From an uncultured Rhizobiaceae bacterium (lineage in GTDB: Bacteria > Pseudomonadota > Alphaproteobacteria > Rhizobiales > Rhizobiaceae), in contig CAMYMG010000009.1 of assembly GCA_947259295.1 (NCBI GenBank), positions 22,573-86,572 of the forward strand: a stretch of DNA of 64,000 nucleotides. Reading direction: 5' to 3'. Shown here piece by piece: positions 25,277-33,941 of this stretch. Under the pieces are notes generated by a model. It was given only the letters and a program-made list of their open reading frames with translations. It did not search any database and was not told the origin of the DNA. The translations under genes and the position numbers were made by a program. Every line of letters begins with the position of its first letter. Position 1 is the stretch's first letter.

Positions 25277-25738
25277 CTACTCCGCGAGATTGGCGTCGTT
25301 CATCGACCGCACCAGCGTGCCGAGTTCGGGCTCATCAACCAGAAGCGCGGCATCTTCAGGCGACAGCCACGCGCGATGCCGCCGTGCGCTCTCCTGCCAC
25401 TCCGTCAGTATGCTCTCGACCTCGAGCAGGTAGACGGTGACCTTGACGTTGATGAACCGCGTCTTCAGCCGCTTCCAGTAATCATAGGTCCCGAGCGGCA
25501 GTTTCAGGATCCTGCCGGTCACCCCGGCTTCCTCCTCGGCCTCGATCTTGGCGGCCTTCTTGCCGCTCTTGCCCTTCATCGGCCAACCCTTGGGCACGAT
25601 GAAGCGCTTCGTCGTGTTGGAAGTGATCAGCAGCACCTCCACGCCGCCCTCGGCGTCGAGGCGAAACGGGATCGCCGCCACCTGGCGGATAGGCTTGCCC
25701 TTCTTGGCCATTTTGACGGCGCGCTTCTGCTTGACCAT
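25277..25738 (-). CDS. Nudix hydrolase (diphosphoinositol polyphosphate hydrolase-like)
   Basis: 153 residues. The Nudix box reads 'GWPMKGKSGKKAAKIEAEEE' then 'AGV': the glycines, Glu-x-Glu-Glu core and final Gly are kept, but the first Glu is Lys and the Arg of Arg-Glu is Ile. This form is typical of the rhizobial relatives of DIPP-type Nudix proteins. 'RFIVPKGWP' and 'YDYWKRLKTRFINVKVTVYLL' fit the family. ATG 25738 has AAGGG just upstream; the lysine-rich start 'MVKQKRAVKMAKKGKPIRQ' could also begin at the internal ATG 25711. Convergent with the kinase gene and unrelated to it. Confidence 0.85.
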   Translation of the reverse strand: MVKQKRAVKMAKKGKPIRQVAAIPFRLDAEGGVEVLLITSNTTKRFIVPKGWPMKGKSGKKAAKIEAEEEAGVTGRILKLPLGTYDYWKRLKTRFINVKVTVYLLEVESILTEWQESARRHRAWLSPEDAALLVDEPELGTLVRSMNDANLAE

Positions 25739-25925
25739 TCCGCCCTTTTCGTCCTCTCTCAGCAACCTGTGACAGGCGCCGGCCACCCGTTCCGGTGCTC
25801 GCGGCGTACCTTGCCGCCTTCATGCACCCGATCGCGACCGAAATCCATTTCGCATGCATCGGTTGCCGTCGCAGCAGAATTTGTTACTTGTTAGACGGCG
25901 AATGAATCTGGGAGGAGAATCGCAC

Positions 25926-26951
25926 ATGAGAACGCATTATCTGGGCGCGGCCGCGCTTGCCGCAATGCTGCTTTCGGGAACCGCGCTTGCGCGTGCCGAG
26001 AGCCTGACGCTCTACTGCAGCGCCGACGAGGTCTGGTGCCAGCAGATCAAGACCAACTTCGAGGCCGAGACCGGCATCACCGTCGACATGACGCGCAAGA
26101 GCTCCGGCGAAACCTTCGCCCAGGTCAAGGCCGAGGCGAGCAACCCGAAGGGCGATGTCTGGTGGGGCGGCACAGGCGACCCGCATCTCCAGGCGGCCGA
26201 GGAAGGGCTGACGGAGGCCTATGTCTCGCCGATGCGCGACCAGCTGCAGCCTTGGGCCGTCAAGCAGGCGGAAGCCGCCGGCGACCGCACGATCGGCGTT
26301 TATTCCGGCGCGCTCGGCTTCGGCTACAACAAGGACCTGCTCGCCAAGAACGGCCTGCCCGAGCCGAAATGCTGGGAAGACCTGACCAAGCCTGAGTTCA
26401 AGGGCCAGGTGCAGATCGCCAACCCGAATTCGTCGGGCACCGCCTACACGACGCTTGCCACGATGGTGCAGCTGTTCGGCGAGGAAAAGGGCTTCGACTA
26501 CATGAAGGCCCTGCACAAGAACATCAACCAGTACACCAAGTCCGGCTCCGCCCCGATCAAGGCGGCGGGTCTCGGCGAAACGACCGTCGGCATCGTCTTC
26601 ATGCACGACGCCGTGGCGCAAACGGCGGCCGGCTTCCCGATCGTCACCGTGGCGCCCTGCGAGGGCACCGGCTACGAAATCGGCTCGATGTCGCTGATCA
26701 AGGACGCGCGTAATCCGGAGGCTGCGAAGAAGTTCTACGACTGGGCACTGTCGGCCGAAATGCAGTCGCGCGCCAAGGAGGCCAACTCCTACCAGCTGCC
26801 GTCGAACAAGAACGCGACCGCCTCGCCACTGTCGCCCGACCTGTCGACGATCAAGCTGATCGACTACGACTTCAAGAAGTACGGCTCGAGCGACGAACGC
26901 AAGCGCCTCTTGAAGAAGTGGGACGACGAGGTTTCGACCCTGCCGCAGTAA
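25926..26951 (+). CDS. ABC transporter substrate-binding protein, Fe(3+)/AfuA-type
   Basis: 341 residues. It has a signal peptide of about 24 residues ending 'ALARAES', then the type II periplasmic fold 'SLTLYCSADEVWCQQIKTNF', 'KGDVWWGGTGDPHLQAAEEG', 'ALGFGYNKDLLAKNGLP' and 'IANPNSSGTAYTTLATMV'. The cluster of binding protein, double permease and CUT1-like ATPase is that of the FbpABC/AfuABC group. The paired tyrosines that hold iron in FbpA are not evident, and AfuA homologues bind sugar phosphates, so iron should not be assumed. GGGAGGAG precedes ATG 25926 with correct spacing. Confidence 0.9.
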   Translation: MRTHYLGAAALAAMLLSGTALARAESLTLYCSADEVWCQQIKTNFEAETGITVDMTRKSSGETFAQVKAEASNPKGDVWWGGTGDPHLQAAEEGLTEAYVSPMRDQLQPWAVKQAEAAGDRTIGVYSGALGFGYNKDLLAKNGLPEPKCWEDLTKPEFKGQVQIANPNSSGTAYTTLATMVQLFGEEKGFDYMKALHKNINQYTKSGSAPIKAAGLGETTVGIVFMHDAVAQTAAGFPIVTVAPCEGTGYEIGSMSLIKDARNPEAAKKFYDWALSAEMQSRAKEANSYQLPSNKNATASPLSPDLSTIKLIDYDFKKYGSSDERKRLLKKWDDEVSTLPQ

Positions 26952-26954
26952 ATC

Positions 26955-29228
26955 GTGCGGCACCATAAGGAAGTCCACGGCCTTCACCCGACCGTCATCC
27001 TGTGGGTGGCGGTCGGGCTGATCGGCTTTGCCGTGCTGCCATGGTACGGCACGGACTCGAACTTCTTCACGCTTTCCTGGCTGCTCGACGGCTATCCGCT
27101 CGACAGCGATGTCGCGCCGGCGCTGTTTCTTGCCCTGCAGGGCGAGAAGCCATGGCTGGCGCCCATCGGCGTGCTGCTCCTCGTGCCTTTCCTGCTGTGG
27201 AACAGGCAAAAGACCGACCCGTTTTTCGGCCGCCTGCTGATCGCCGTCGGCGCCATCGGCTTCGCCTATCTGATGCTGCAGGGCTTTGCGATCGGCCTGC
27301 GCGGCTGGCGCTTCGAATGGATGACGGCTCTCTTTGGCGAGCTCGGCGACCGCCAGTTCGGCATGGGCTACGGCGCCATGCTGGCGGCCGGCGCCTTCCT
27401 CTTCCTGTTCTCGCTCGGGCTTGCCGGCCGCGGCGTTGTCGGCGGCGACGTCTTCGTCGTCAGCACCATCGCCTTCGTCATCACCGTCGTGGCGCTGTTC
27501 ATCTTCATGCCCATCCTGCAGATGCTGGCCAACGCCATGATCACGCAGGAAGGCACCTATTCGCTCTCCAGTTTCGCCGGCAAGATATTCAGCGAGCGTC
27601 TCTGGGGCCTCGGCTGCGTCACGCAGAACATCGGCTGCGGCGTCGCCTGGAACTCGCTGTTCCTCGCCATCCTCGTCGGGGTGCTGACCACGCTGCTCGG
27701 CCTCGTCTTCGCGCTGGTCGTCACCCGCACCGGCTTCCGCTACGGGCGCGTCCTGCGGGCGCTCACCGTGCTGCCCATCATCACGCCGCCCTTCGTCATC
27801 GGCCTCGCCATCATCCTTCTGTTCGGCCTGTCGGGCGCCGTCACCCAGATGTTCGCCGAGCTGTTCGGCATGCAGGCGACGCGCTGGGTCTATGGCCTAC
27901 CTGGCCTGTTGATCGCGCAGCTCCTCGCCTTCACCCCGATCGCCTTCCTGGTGTTGATCGGCGTCGTCGAGGGGATCAGCCCATCCATGGAGGAAGCCGC
28001 GCAGACGCTGCGCGCCAGCCGCTGGCAGACCTTCCGCACTGTCTCGCTGCCACTGATGCGGCCGGGGCTGGCCAACGCCTTCCTGCTCGGCTTCATCGAG
28101 AGTATGGCCGATTTCGGCAATCCGCTGGTGCTCGGCGGCAATTTCGATGTGCTGTCAACCGAGATCTTCTTCGCCATCGTCGGCGCCCAGAACGACCAGG
28201 CGCAGGCCGCCGTACTTGCCATCGTGCTCTTGGCCTTCACGCTCGGCGCCTTCTACGCGCAGCGCTTCTGGCTCGGCCAGAAATCCTACACCACCGTCTC
28301 GGGCAAGGGCGATTCCGGCGTCCATCCGCTGCTGCCCTCCGGCCTGCGCTACACCGTCTTCGCCATCGCCGGCTTCTGGGTGCTGTTCACCGTCTTCGTC
28401 TACGCCACCATTTTCTACGGCAGCTTCGTCAAGCTGTGGGGCGTCGACAACAGTCTCACCCTTGTCCACTACGTGAAGTCATTCGCCATCGGCTGGACCG
28501 AGTTCGGCATCCACTGGAAGGGCGCGGCCTGGAGCTCTTTCTGGACCACCATCACGATCGCGCTCGTCTCGGCGCCGCTCACCGCGGCGATCGGACTGCT
28601 CACCGCCTACCTGCTGGTGCGCCAGGATTTTGCCGGCAAGGACGCCTTCGAGTTCGGCACGATGCTGTCCTTCGCCATCCCCGGCACGGTGATCGGCGTC
28701 TCCTACGTCATCGCCTTCAACGTACCGCCGATCGAGCTCACGGGCACCGGCGTCATCCTCGTGCTTTCCTTCATCTTCCGCAACATGCCGGTCGGTGTGC
28801 GCGCCGGCGTCGCCTCGATGTCGCAGATCGACCGCAGCCTCGACGAATCCTCGCTGACGCTCGGCGCCAATTCCTGGCAGACCTTCCGCAAGATCGTGCT
28901 GCCGCTGCTCAGGCCCGCCATCCTCGCCGCGCTGGTCTATTCCTTCGTGCGCGCCATGACCGCCATCAGCGCCATCATCTTCCTGGTGTCGGCCCGCTAC
29001 GACATGTCGACCAGCTACATCATCGGCCGCGTCGAGAACAACGAGTACGGCATCGCCATCGCCTATTCGGCGGTGCTGATCGCCGTCATGCTCGCCGTCA
29101 TCGGCCTGATGCAGCTCGCCGTCGGCAGCCTCAACATCGGCCGCCGCGGCCGCGACGGCGACCTGTCGCAATCGCGCACCAATGTCGCTGCCGCGCGCCC
29201 GCAACCGGCATTTTCAGGAGGCGGCTGA
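26955..29228 (+). CDS. ABC transporter permease, fused double-domain (FbpB/AfuB-type)
   Basis: 757-residue inner-membrane protein with two permease modules. Each carries an EAA loop: 'MEEAAQTLRASRWQTFRTVS' near residue 345 and 'LDESSLTLGANSWQTFRKIV' near 635. The first ~200 residues add further hydrophobic segments before the first module, making it longer than FbpB (about 500). It starts at GTG 26955, three bases after the binding-protein stop, with no clear ribosome site, so translation is probably coupled. Its stop overlaps the ATPase start (TGATG). Confidence 0.9.
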   Translation: MRHHKEVHGLHPTVILWVAVGLIGFAVLPWYGTDSNFFTLSWLLDGYPLDSDVAPALFLALQGEKPWLAPIGVLLLVPFLLWNRQKTDPFFGRLLIAVGAIGFAYLMLQGFAIGLRGWRFEWMTALFGELGDRQFGMGYGAMLAAGAFLFLFSLGLAGRGVVGGDVFVVSTIAFVITVVALFIFMPILQMLANAMITQEGTYSLSSFAGKIFSERLWGLGCVTQNIGCGVAWNSLFLAILVGVLTTLLGLVFALVVTRTGFRYGRVLRALTVLPIITPPFVIGLAIILLFGLSGAVTQMFAELFGMQATRWVYGLPGLLIAQLLAFTPIAFLVLIGVVEGISPSMEEAAQTLRASRWQTFRTVSLPLMRPGLANAFLLGFIESMADFGNPLVLGGNFDVLSTEIFFAIVGAQNDQAQAAVLAIVLLAFTLGAFYAQRFWLGQKSYTTVSGKGDSGVHPLLPSGLRYTVFAIAGFWVLFTVFVYATIFYGSFVKLWGVDNSLTLVHYVKSFAIGWTEFGIHWKGAAWSSFWTTITIALVSAPLTAAIGLLTAYLLVRQDFAGKDAFEFGTMLSFAIPGTVIGVSYVIAFNVPPIELTGTGVILVLSFIFRNMPVGVRAGVASMSQIDRSLDESSLTLGANSWQTFRKIVLPLLRPAILAALVYSFVRAMTAISAIIFLVSARYDMSTSYIIGRVENNEYGIAIAYSAVLIAVMLAVIGLMQLAVGSLNIGRRGRDGDLSQSRTNVAAARPQPAFSGGG

Positions 29229-30304
29229 TGGCCGAGATCAAGAGCAACGCGGCGTCGGTGGAATTCCGCAACGTCTCGAAATTCTACGGCAAGTCGAAGG
29301 TGGCCGCCGTCAACGACGTCTCGCTCAACGTCGAGGCCGGCAAGCTGGTCACCCTGCTCGGGCCCTCCGGCTGCGGCAAGACGACGACGCTCAGAATGAT
29401 CGCCGGACTCGAAATGGCGACGAGCGGGGAGATCCTGATCGGCGGCGCCGACGTCACATCGCTGCCCGCCACCGACCGCGACGTGTCGATGGTGTTCCAG
29501 TCCTACGCGCTGTTCCCGCATATGAGCGTCATGGAGAATGTCCAGTACGGCCTGCGCTTCTCCGGCTTCCCGAAGAAGGAGATTGCCGAGCGGGCCAATG
29601 CCGGGCTGGAACTCGTCGGCCTCACCGGCTACGGCGACCGGCTGCCCAGCCAGCTCTCGGGCGGCCAGCAGCAGCGCGTCGCCGTGGCGCGCGCCCTGGT
29701 TCTCGAGCCGCAGGTGCTCTTGTTCGACGAGCCGCTCTCCAATCTCGACGCCAAGTTGCGCCGCCGCGTGCGCGAGGAAATCCGCGAGATCCAGCAGAAG
29801 CTCGGCCTGACCGTCGTCTATGTGACGCACGACCAGGAAGAGGCGCTTGCCGTCTCGGACCGCATCATCGTCATGAACAACGCCGTCATCGCGCAGGACG
29901 GCACGCCGCGCGAACTCTACGACGCGCCGGCCAGCGCCTTCGTCGCCGACTTCATCGGCGAGGCCAACATGTTCGACTGCGAGGTCGTCGCCGTCGATGG
30001 CGACGTGGCAACGGTCCGCCTGGGGCCGGTGACGCTGAACCTGCCGGCGCGCGATCACGCAGCCGGCCCGGCCCGGCTCGCGGCGCGACCGAACCGCATC
30101 GACATCGCTGCCGCGGAAACGCCGGGTACGTTGCCCGGCACGATCGAGAAGGCCACCTATGTCGGCAGCCATCTCGAATTCGTCGTCGGCACCGAGTTCG
30201 GCGAAGTCTTCGTCGTCTCGCCGGATGTGGATTCCGGCCTCAGGGCCGGCCAGCCGGTCGGCCTCGCTTTCCCCGAGCGCGGGCCTGTGCTGATCAAGGG
30301 GTGA
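29228..30304 (+). CDS. ABC transporter ATP-binding protein (FbpC/PotA-type)
   Basis: 358 residues. Walker A 'GPSGCGKTTTLRMIAGLE' is near residue 40, the Q-loop 'MVFQSYALFPHMSVMENV', signature 'LSGGQQQRVAVARALV', Walker B 'LLFDEPLSNLDAKLR' and the His switch 'VVYVTHDQEEAL' follow. The C-terminal third (from about 245) is a TOBE-type regulatory beta domain ('LAARPNRIDI', 'ATYVGSHLEFVVGTEFG'). It energises the double permease encoded immediately upstream. Confidence 0.94.
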   Translation: MAEIKSNAASVEFRNVSKFYGKSKVAAVNDVSLNVEAGKLVTLLGPSGCGKTTTLRMIAGLEMATSGEILIGGADVTSLPATDRDVSMVFQSYALFPHMSVMENVQYGLRFSGFPKKEIAERANAGLELVGLTGYGDRLPSQLSGGQQQRVAVARALVLEPQVLLFDEPLSNLDAKLRRRVREEIREIQQKLGLTVVYVTHDQEEALAVSDRIIVMNNAVIAQDGTPRELYDAPASAFVADFIGEANMFDCEVVAVDGDVATVRLGPVTLNLPARDHAAGPARLAARPNRIDIAAAETPGTLPGTIEKATYVGSHLEFVVGTEFGEVFVVSPDVDSGLRAGQPVGLAFPERGPVLIKG

Positions 30305-30396
30305 GAAAAACAAGCTCCACCGGCATCAACGCATGCCGAGCTTCGGGCTTACCTTGCCATTTGGCAGAAGTTCACTTATATTTCGCCAAAAGTGAG

Positions 30397-30819
30397 ATGG
30401 ACGAAATGTTGCTTCAGCCGATTGCTCACACCCCACCCGCCACCGGACAAGTCGCTATCAGCGACGAGGAAGCCGGCGCGCTGGCGCGCACGACGGTCAA
30501 CCTCTTCAAGGCGTGGAAGCTGACCGACGCCGAGGCCACCACTCTGCTCGGCGGCATGTCGCCCCGCACCTGGGCACGCTGGAAGGAGCGGAGCTTCGGC
30601 CGCATCGACCGCGATCTCAGGATGCGCATGGCGCATCTCATCGGCATCCACAAGGGACTGCGCTACCTCTTCAAGGAGCCGGCGCGCGGCTATGCCTGGC
30701 TGCGCAAGCCGAACGCCGCCTTTGGCGGCCAGTCGGCGCTCGACCTGATGCTGCGCGGCGAGATCTCGGACCTCTCGGCGCTGCGCGAATGGATCGATGC
30801 GGAAAGGGGCGCATGGTAG
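30397..30819 (+). CDS. antitoxin of the Xre/MbcA/ParS family (DUF2384)
   Basis: 140 residues. An N-terminal helical HTH-like domain ('LFKAWKLTDAEATTLLGGM', 'SPRTWARWKERSFGRIDRDL') is followed by the DUF2384 toxin-binding domain with the family ending 'YAWLRKPNAAFGGQSALDLM' and 'LREWIDAERG'. This partner domain is always linked to RES toxins. The stop overlaps the RES-domain gene start, the usual antitoxin-first arrangement. ATG 30397 or ATG 30406 could be the start. It probably neutralises the toxin and represses its own promoter in the 92-bp gap upstream. Confidence 0.88.
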   Translation: MDEMLLQPIAHTPPATGQVAISDEEAGALARTTVNLFKAWKLTDAEATTLLGGMSPRTWARWKERSFGRIDRDLRMRMAHLIGIHKGLRYLFKEPARGYAWLRKPNAAFGGQSALDLMLRGEISDLSALREWIDAERGAW

Positions 30820-31505
30820 GCGCCGTCAGGCGGCGCGTGAAGTGGCCGAAGACGTTCCGCATCATCCGCTCTATCCATCCGCCGATCAACCTTTTCGAGG
30901 ACATCGCCGACCCGCGCGACTGGGAGGCGCTGGCGGCGGTCGAGGCCAAGACCAATCCGCGCATTCGGCTCGAGATCGGCGATCTCGGCAAGGTGCCGGC
31001 GGCGCGCCGCGTCTCCGGGCCCGGCGCCAGCCTGCTCATGGCGCCCTTCGTGCATTGCTCGACGCTGAGGCCCGGCCGCTTCAGCGACGGCAGTTTTGGC
31101 ATCTACTATGCCGGCGACAGCGAGGAGGTGGCGCTCGCCGAAACCATCCACCATCACCAGAAATTCATGCGCGCCACCGCCGAGGAGCCGGGCTGGACGG
31201 CGGATTTTCGCGTGCTGGTGGGCAGCATCGACCGCAATCTCGACGATGTCGACGGCGTGCGGGGGGTGCGCGATCCCGACGACTACGCCGCCTCGCAGGC
31301 GGAAGGGCGGCGCCTCAGGGCGGCAGACAGCGACGGCGTTACCTGGGAGAGCGTGCGCATGCCCGGCGGCCGCTGCATCGGTATCTTCTGGCCCGACGTC
31401 ATCCCGGTGCCGGTCCAGGGCCGCCACTACAGCTATCACTGGAACGGCGCGCGCGTCGACTTCGTGCGCCAGCACGACACCGGGCAGGTGTTGCAGGTCG
31501 ACTGA
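30813..31505 (+). CDS. RES domain toxin
   Basis: 230 residues with the RES signature: 'FRIIRSIHPPINLF' (conserved arginines) near residue 18, 'LRPGRFSDGSFGIYYAGDSE' in the middle, 'EVALAETIHHH' with the active-site Glu, and a terminal 'CIGIFWPDVI'. RES toxins have an ADP-ribosyltransferase-like fold and degrade NAD+ or modify metabolic enzymes. The gene starts inside the last codons of the antitoxin gene. At 230 residues it is longer than minimal RES toxins (about 150-180), with the extra length around 140-190. Confidence 0.88.
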   Translation: MVGAVRRRVKWPKTFRIIRSIHPPINLFEDIADPRDWEALAAVEAKTNPRIRLEIGDLGKVPAARRVSGPGASLLMAPFVHCSTLRPGRFSDGSFGIYYAGDSEEVALAETIHHHQKFMRATAEEPGWTADFRVLVGSIDRNLDDVDGVRGVRDPDDYAASQAEGRRLRAADSDGVTWESVRMPGGRCIGIFWPDVIPVPVQGRHYSYHWNGARVDFVRQHDTGQVLQVD

Positions 31506-31560
31506 CCCGGTGCACCCCCACCCATGCCTCTGTGTAATGGGCGCCGCCGTCGCAAACCGC

Positions 31561-32352
31561 TCAGCGGCCGAAGGCGGCGGTCGCCAGCGCCTCGACCTTG
31601 TCGTAGACGCCCTTGCCCGCGACGATCACCGGCGTGCCCTTGGTCAGCACGTCGGCCGGATGCGGCGCGACCTTGCCGCCGGCCTCCTCGATCAAAAGCA
31701 TGCCGGCGAGGCAGTCCCAGGCGTTCATGTGCTGCTCGACATAGCCGAGCAGGCGTCCCGCCGCGACATAGGCGAGCATCAGTGCGCCCGAGGCATTGCG
31801 GTAGTAGACGCCGCCCTGGCTGAGCAGGCTGTCGATCAGGCCGACCACGTTGCGCGCCTCGGCACGGTTGGAAAAGCCGGTGCCGAGCGAGCCTTCGGTC
31901 AGGCTGGTCGCGCCGGTCGTGCGGATCGGATGTCCGTCGAGGAAGGCGCCGCCGCCGCGCCGGCCGTGAAACGTCTCGCCGGTCGACGGCTCGTGGATCA
32001 CCCCGACATCGGTGACGCCATCCTTGAAGCCGGCGATGACCACGCACCAGGCCGGAATGCCGCGCACGAAATTCGCCGTGCCGTCGATCGGGTCGATGAC
32101 CCAGGAATAGCCCGACATGCCGGGCCGCGGCGCATGCTCCTCGCCGACGATGGCGTCGTCCGGATACTCGCCCGTCAGCGCCTCGCGGATGAAGGTCTCG
32201 ACGTCGCGGTCGGCCTCCGACACCATGTCCTGGTGGCCCTTGCTCTCGATGGTCAGCGTGTCGAGGCGGCGGAAATACTGCATGCCCAGTTCGCCGGCGC
32301 GCTTTGCGAGGTCTGTCGCGAACCGCATCCGCGCTTCATTGTCATGTTCCAT
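31561..32352 (-). CDS. inositol monophosphatase family protein
   Basis: 263 residues. Metal-binding motifs are 'AIVGEEH' (Glu71), 'WVIDPIDGTANFVRG' (Asp87, Asp90, Gly-Thr) and the late 'MNAWDCLAGMLLIEEAGG'. This is the Mg2+-dependent, lithium-sensitive phosphatase fold acting on myo-inositol-1-phosphate or related sugar phosphates such as histidinol phosphate. No neighbouring pathway genes point to one substrate. ATG 32352 begins at the first helix, and the frame upstream belongs to no family. Confidence 0.9.
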   Translation of the reverse strand: MEHDNEARMRFATDLAKRAGELGMQYFRRLDTLTIESKGHQDMVSEADRDVETFIREALTGEYPDDAIVGEEHAPRPGMSGYSWVIDPIDGTANFVRGIPAWCVVIAGFKDGVTDVGVIHEPSTGETFHGRRGGGAFLDGHPIRTTGATSLTEGSLGTGFSNRAEARNVVGLIDSLLSQGGVYYRNASGALMLAYVAAGRLLGYVEQHMNAWDCLAGMLLIEEAGGKVAPHPADVLTKGTPVIVAGKGVYDKVEALATAAFGR

Positions 32353-32432
32353 GGGCACCTGCCGTATCTGTCGGAGAAGTTGTGCGCCGCTGATAGCAGA
32401 TGAAGCCGATGCCTTGAAGGACCCTTGCTGCG

Positions 32433-32891
32433 TCAGCCGCGCTGGTCGTCCACCGCCTGGCGACCGGTCATCCGGTCGATGGCGATGCGATAGAACAGAT
32501 GCGTCGAGGCGCTGACCATCGGCCCGGGCACCGGCTTCAGCCCGCCCGGCTCCCACCAGTTGGCACGCTGCTGCAGCATCTCCCAGGCGCGGTCGCGTTC
32601 CCGCTTGAACCCGATCTTGTCGGGCAGCTCCTCGAATGTCCCGTAAACCACGACGCTGCGCCATTCGCTCCTCTGGCGATGGTCTTCGATCAGCACGCAA
32701 ACCTTGGGATTGGCGCGCATCCAGTCAACCTTCTGGCCGGGCATCGAAAAGCTGTAGAGAAAGCTGTCATCGAAGGCGACGGTGATCGGCACGACATAGG
32801 GCTGCCCGTCCAGGCTGCAGGCAAGCCGCGCGGTATGGCTCGCGGCAACCAGTTCCAGGCATTCGGCCCGCGACAAGTCCTTGACGATCAT
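32433..32891 (-). CDS. pyridoxamine 5'-phosphate oxidase-fold (FMN/F420-binding) protein
   Basis: 152 residues with the split-barrel pattern 'ARLACSLDGQPYVVPITVAF', 'LYSFSMPGQKVDWMRANPKV' and 'EWRSVVVYGTFEELPD'. Proteins of this type bind FMN or haem and are often nitroreductase- or stress-linked (Pfam Putative_PNPOx). AAGGACCATGATC places the start at 32891. It lies between UspA and the IMPase gene, all on the minus strand, with a 15-bp gap from UspA. Co-expression with UspA is likely. Confidence 0.88.
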   Translation of the reverse strand: MIVKDLSRAECLELVAASHTARLACSLDGQPYVVPITVAFDDSFLYSFSMPGQKVDWMRANPKVCVLIEDHRQRSEWRSVVVYGTFEELPDKIGFKRERDRAWEMLQQRANWWEPGGLKPVPGPMVSASTHLFYRIAIDRMTGRQAVDDQRG

Positions 32892-32906
32892 GGTCCTTCT
32901 CCGCTG

Positions 32907-33728
32907 CTAGCTCGACATCAGCCGGTGCAGTCCGGTCTCGTCGAAAAGTGAGCGGGTTACCCCGCCGAAAATCAGTTCGCGAAGCCGGCTGTGGCCGTAG
33001 GCGCCAGCAACGATCAGGTCGGCACGCATCGACGCGGCAAATTCGGTGATCGCCGGCGCATCGTGCTTTTCGACCAGCACTTCGGCGCGTGCGCTTACAC
33101 CATGCTGCTTCAGATAATCCGTTACGTCGGCGAGGCTCTGCCGCTCGGCGTCGGAAACATCCATCGTCGCTGTCGCAACGACCACCTCGTCGGCGGCCGT
33201 CAGCAATGGCAGTGCATCGGCCACGGCGCGGCGCGCCTCACGCGTATCCTTCCAGGCGACCAGCACCTTGTTCGCCAGAAGATGCTCGGCATCGGCAGCC
33301 GCAAGCAGCACGGGCCGTGCGCCATGCATCAACAGGTCGCCGAGGTCGATGGCGCGAAACGCATTCTCGGCCTTCGAGCCTGCCGGCGACCCGGTGACGA
33401 CGAGGTCGGCCATGCGCGCCAGGCGGATTGCCAGCCGCGACGGCGAGGTCAGGTCGCTGCGCCACTCGACCGTCAGCCCCGAACCCGCCGTCTCGATGAA
33501 GGTCTGCTCCAGCCTTGCCAGCCGCGCCTCGATGTCGATGCGTTGCGCCTCCACCACGCCGCTGTCGACCACCATGCCCTCCACGCTGACATAGGGCGGC
33601 ACGATCTCGGCCGCCGAGCAGCCGACGAGCCGGGCGTCGAAGCGGCGGGCGAGGTCGGCTGCGAGCCTGATCAGCGGCTTCGCCGGCGCATCGATGTCGA
33701 GGCTGACCAGGATCGATTTGAAGCTCAT
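32907..33728 (-). CDS. universal stress protein (UspA family, tandem-domain)
   Basis: 273 residues, twice the size of a single Usp. The N-terminal domain begins 'FKSILVSLDIDAPAKPLIRL'. The second domain begins 'NKVLVAWKDTREARRAVAD' near residue 155 and ends with 'DLIVAGAYGHSRLRELIFGG', the ATP-binding Gly-x2-Gly-x9-Gly loop, with Gly-Val-Thr in place of the usual Gly-Ser/Thr. GGAGGA precedes ATG 33728. It probably forms a stress-response unit with the PPOX-fold gene downstream. Confidence 0.9.
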   Translation of the reverse strand: MSFKSILVSLDIDAPAKPLIRLAADLARRFDARLVGCSAAEIVPPYVSVEGMVVDSGVVEAQRIDIEARLARLEQTFIETAGSGLTVEWRSDLTSPSRLAIRLARMADLVVTGSPAGSKAENAFRAIDLGDLLMHGARPVLLAAADAEHLLANKVLVAWKDTREARRAVADALPLLTAADEVVVATATMDVSDAERQSLADVTDYLKQHGVSARAEVLVEKHDAPAITEFAASMRADLIVAGAYGHSRLRELIFGGVTRSLFDETGLHRLMSS

Positions 33729-33818
33729 GGCACAGATCCTCCTCTGGAACAGAACAGGCGGGCGCGCGGCGCGGCTGCGCACACGCTATCACACATTCCG
33801 CGACATCGGAGGGCGATC

Positions 33819-33881
33819 ATGCCAGCTTCCCGCCAGGCCGTTTCCGCGCAGTATTCCGCAGACCCTACCCGCGCCGCGTGA
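33819..33881 (+). CDS. possible 20-codon small ORF
   Basis: A very short frame (starting Met-Pro-Ala-Ser-Arg-Gln) begins 6 bp behind a strong Shine-Dalgarno, GGAGGG, and ends in TGA at 33881, in the 213-bp gap between the divergent uspA-type gene and the carboxypeptidase gene's 3' end. No similarity is recognised and nothing downstream on this strand is a gene. It may be translated or be chance; the rest of the gap shows nothing. Confidence 0.2.
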   Translation: MPASRQAVSAQYSADPTRAA

Positions 33882-33941
33882 GACCGGTTGACCATTCCGA
33901 TGTCGAAGCCAAAGCACCGCGGCACCGGTCAGGGCGCGGGA

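Noticed and set aside
27002..30304. 1100-codon open frame on the plus strand across the permease and ATPase genes
   Set aside because: Its first two thirds is the permease read in another frame (Arg/His/Pro-rich, no family). Only its end is the real ATPase gene, called from 29228.
25926..30304. Ferric iron uptake as the definite function of the ABC system
   Set aside because: The ligand tyrosines of FbpA are not evident, and the AfuABC branch moves sugar phosphates, so the substrate is left open.
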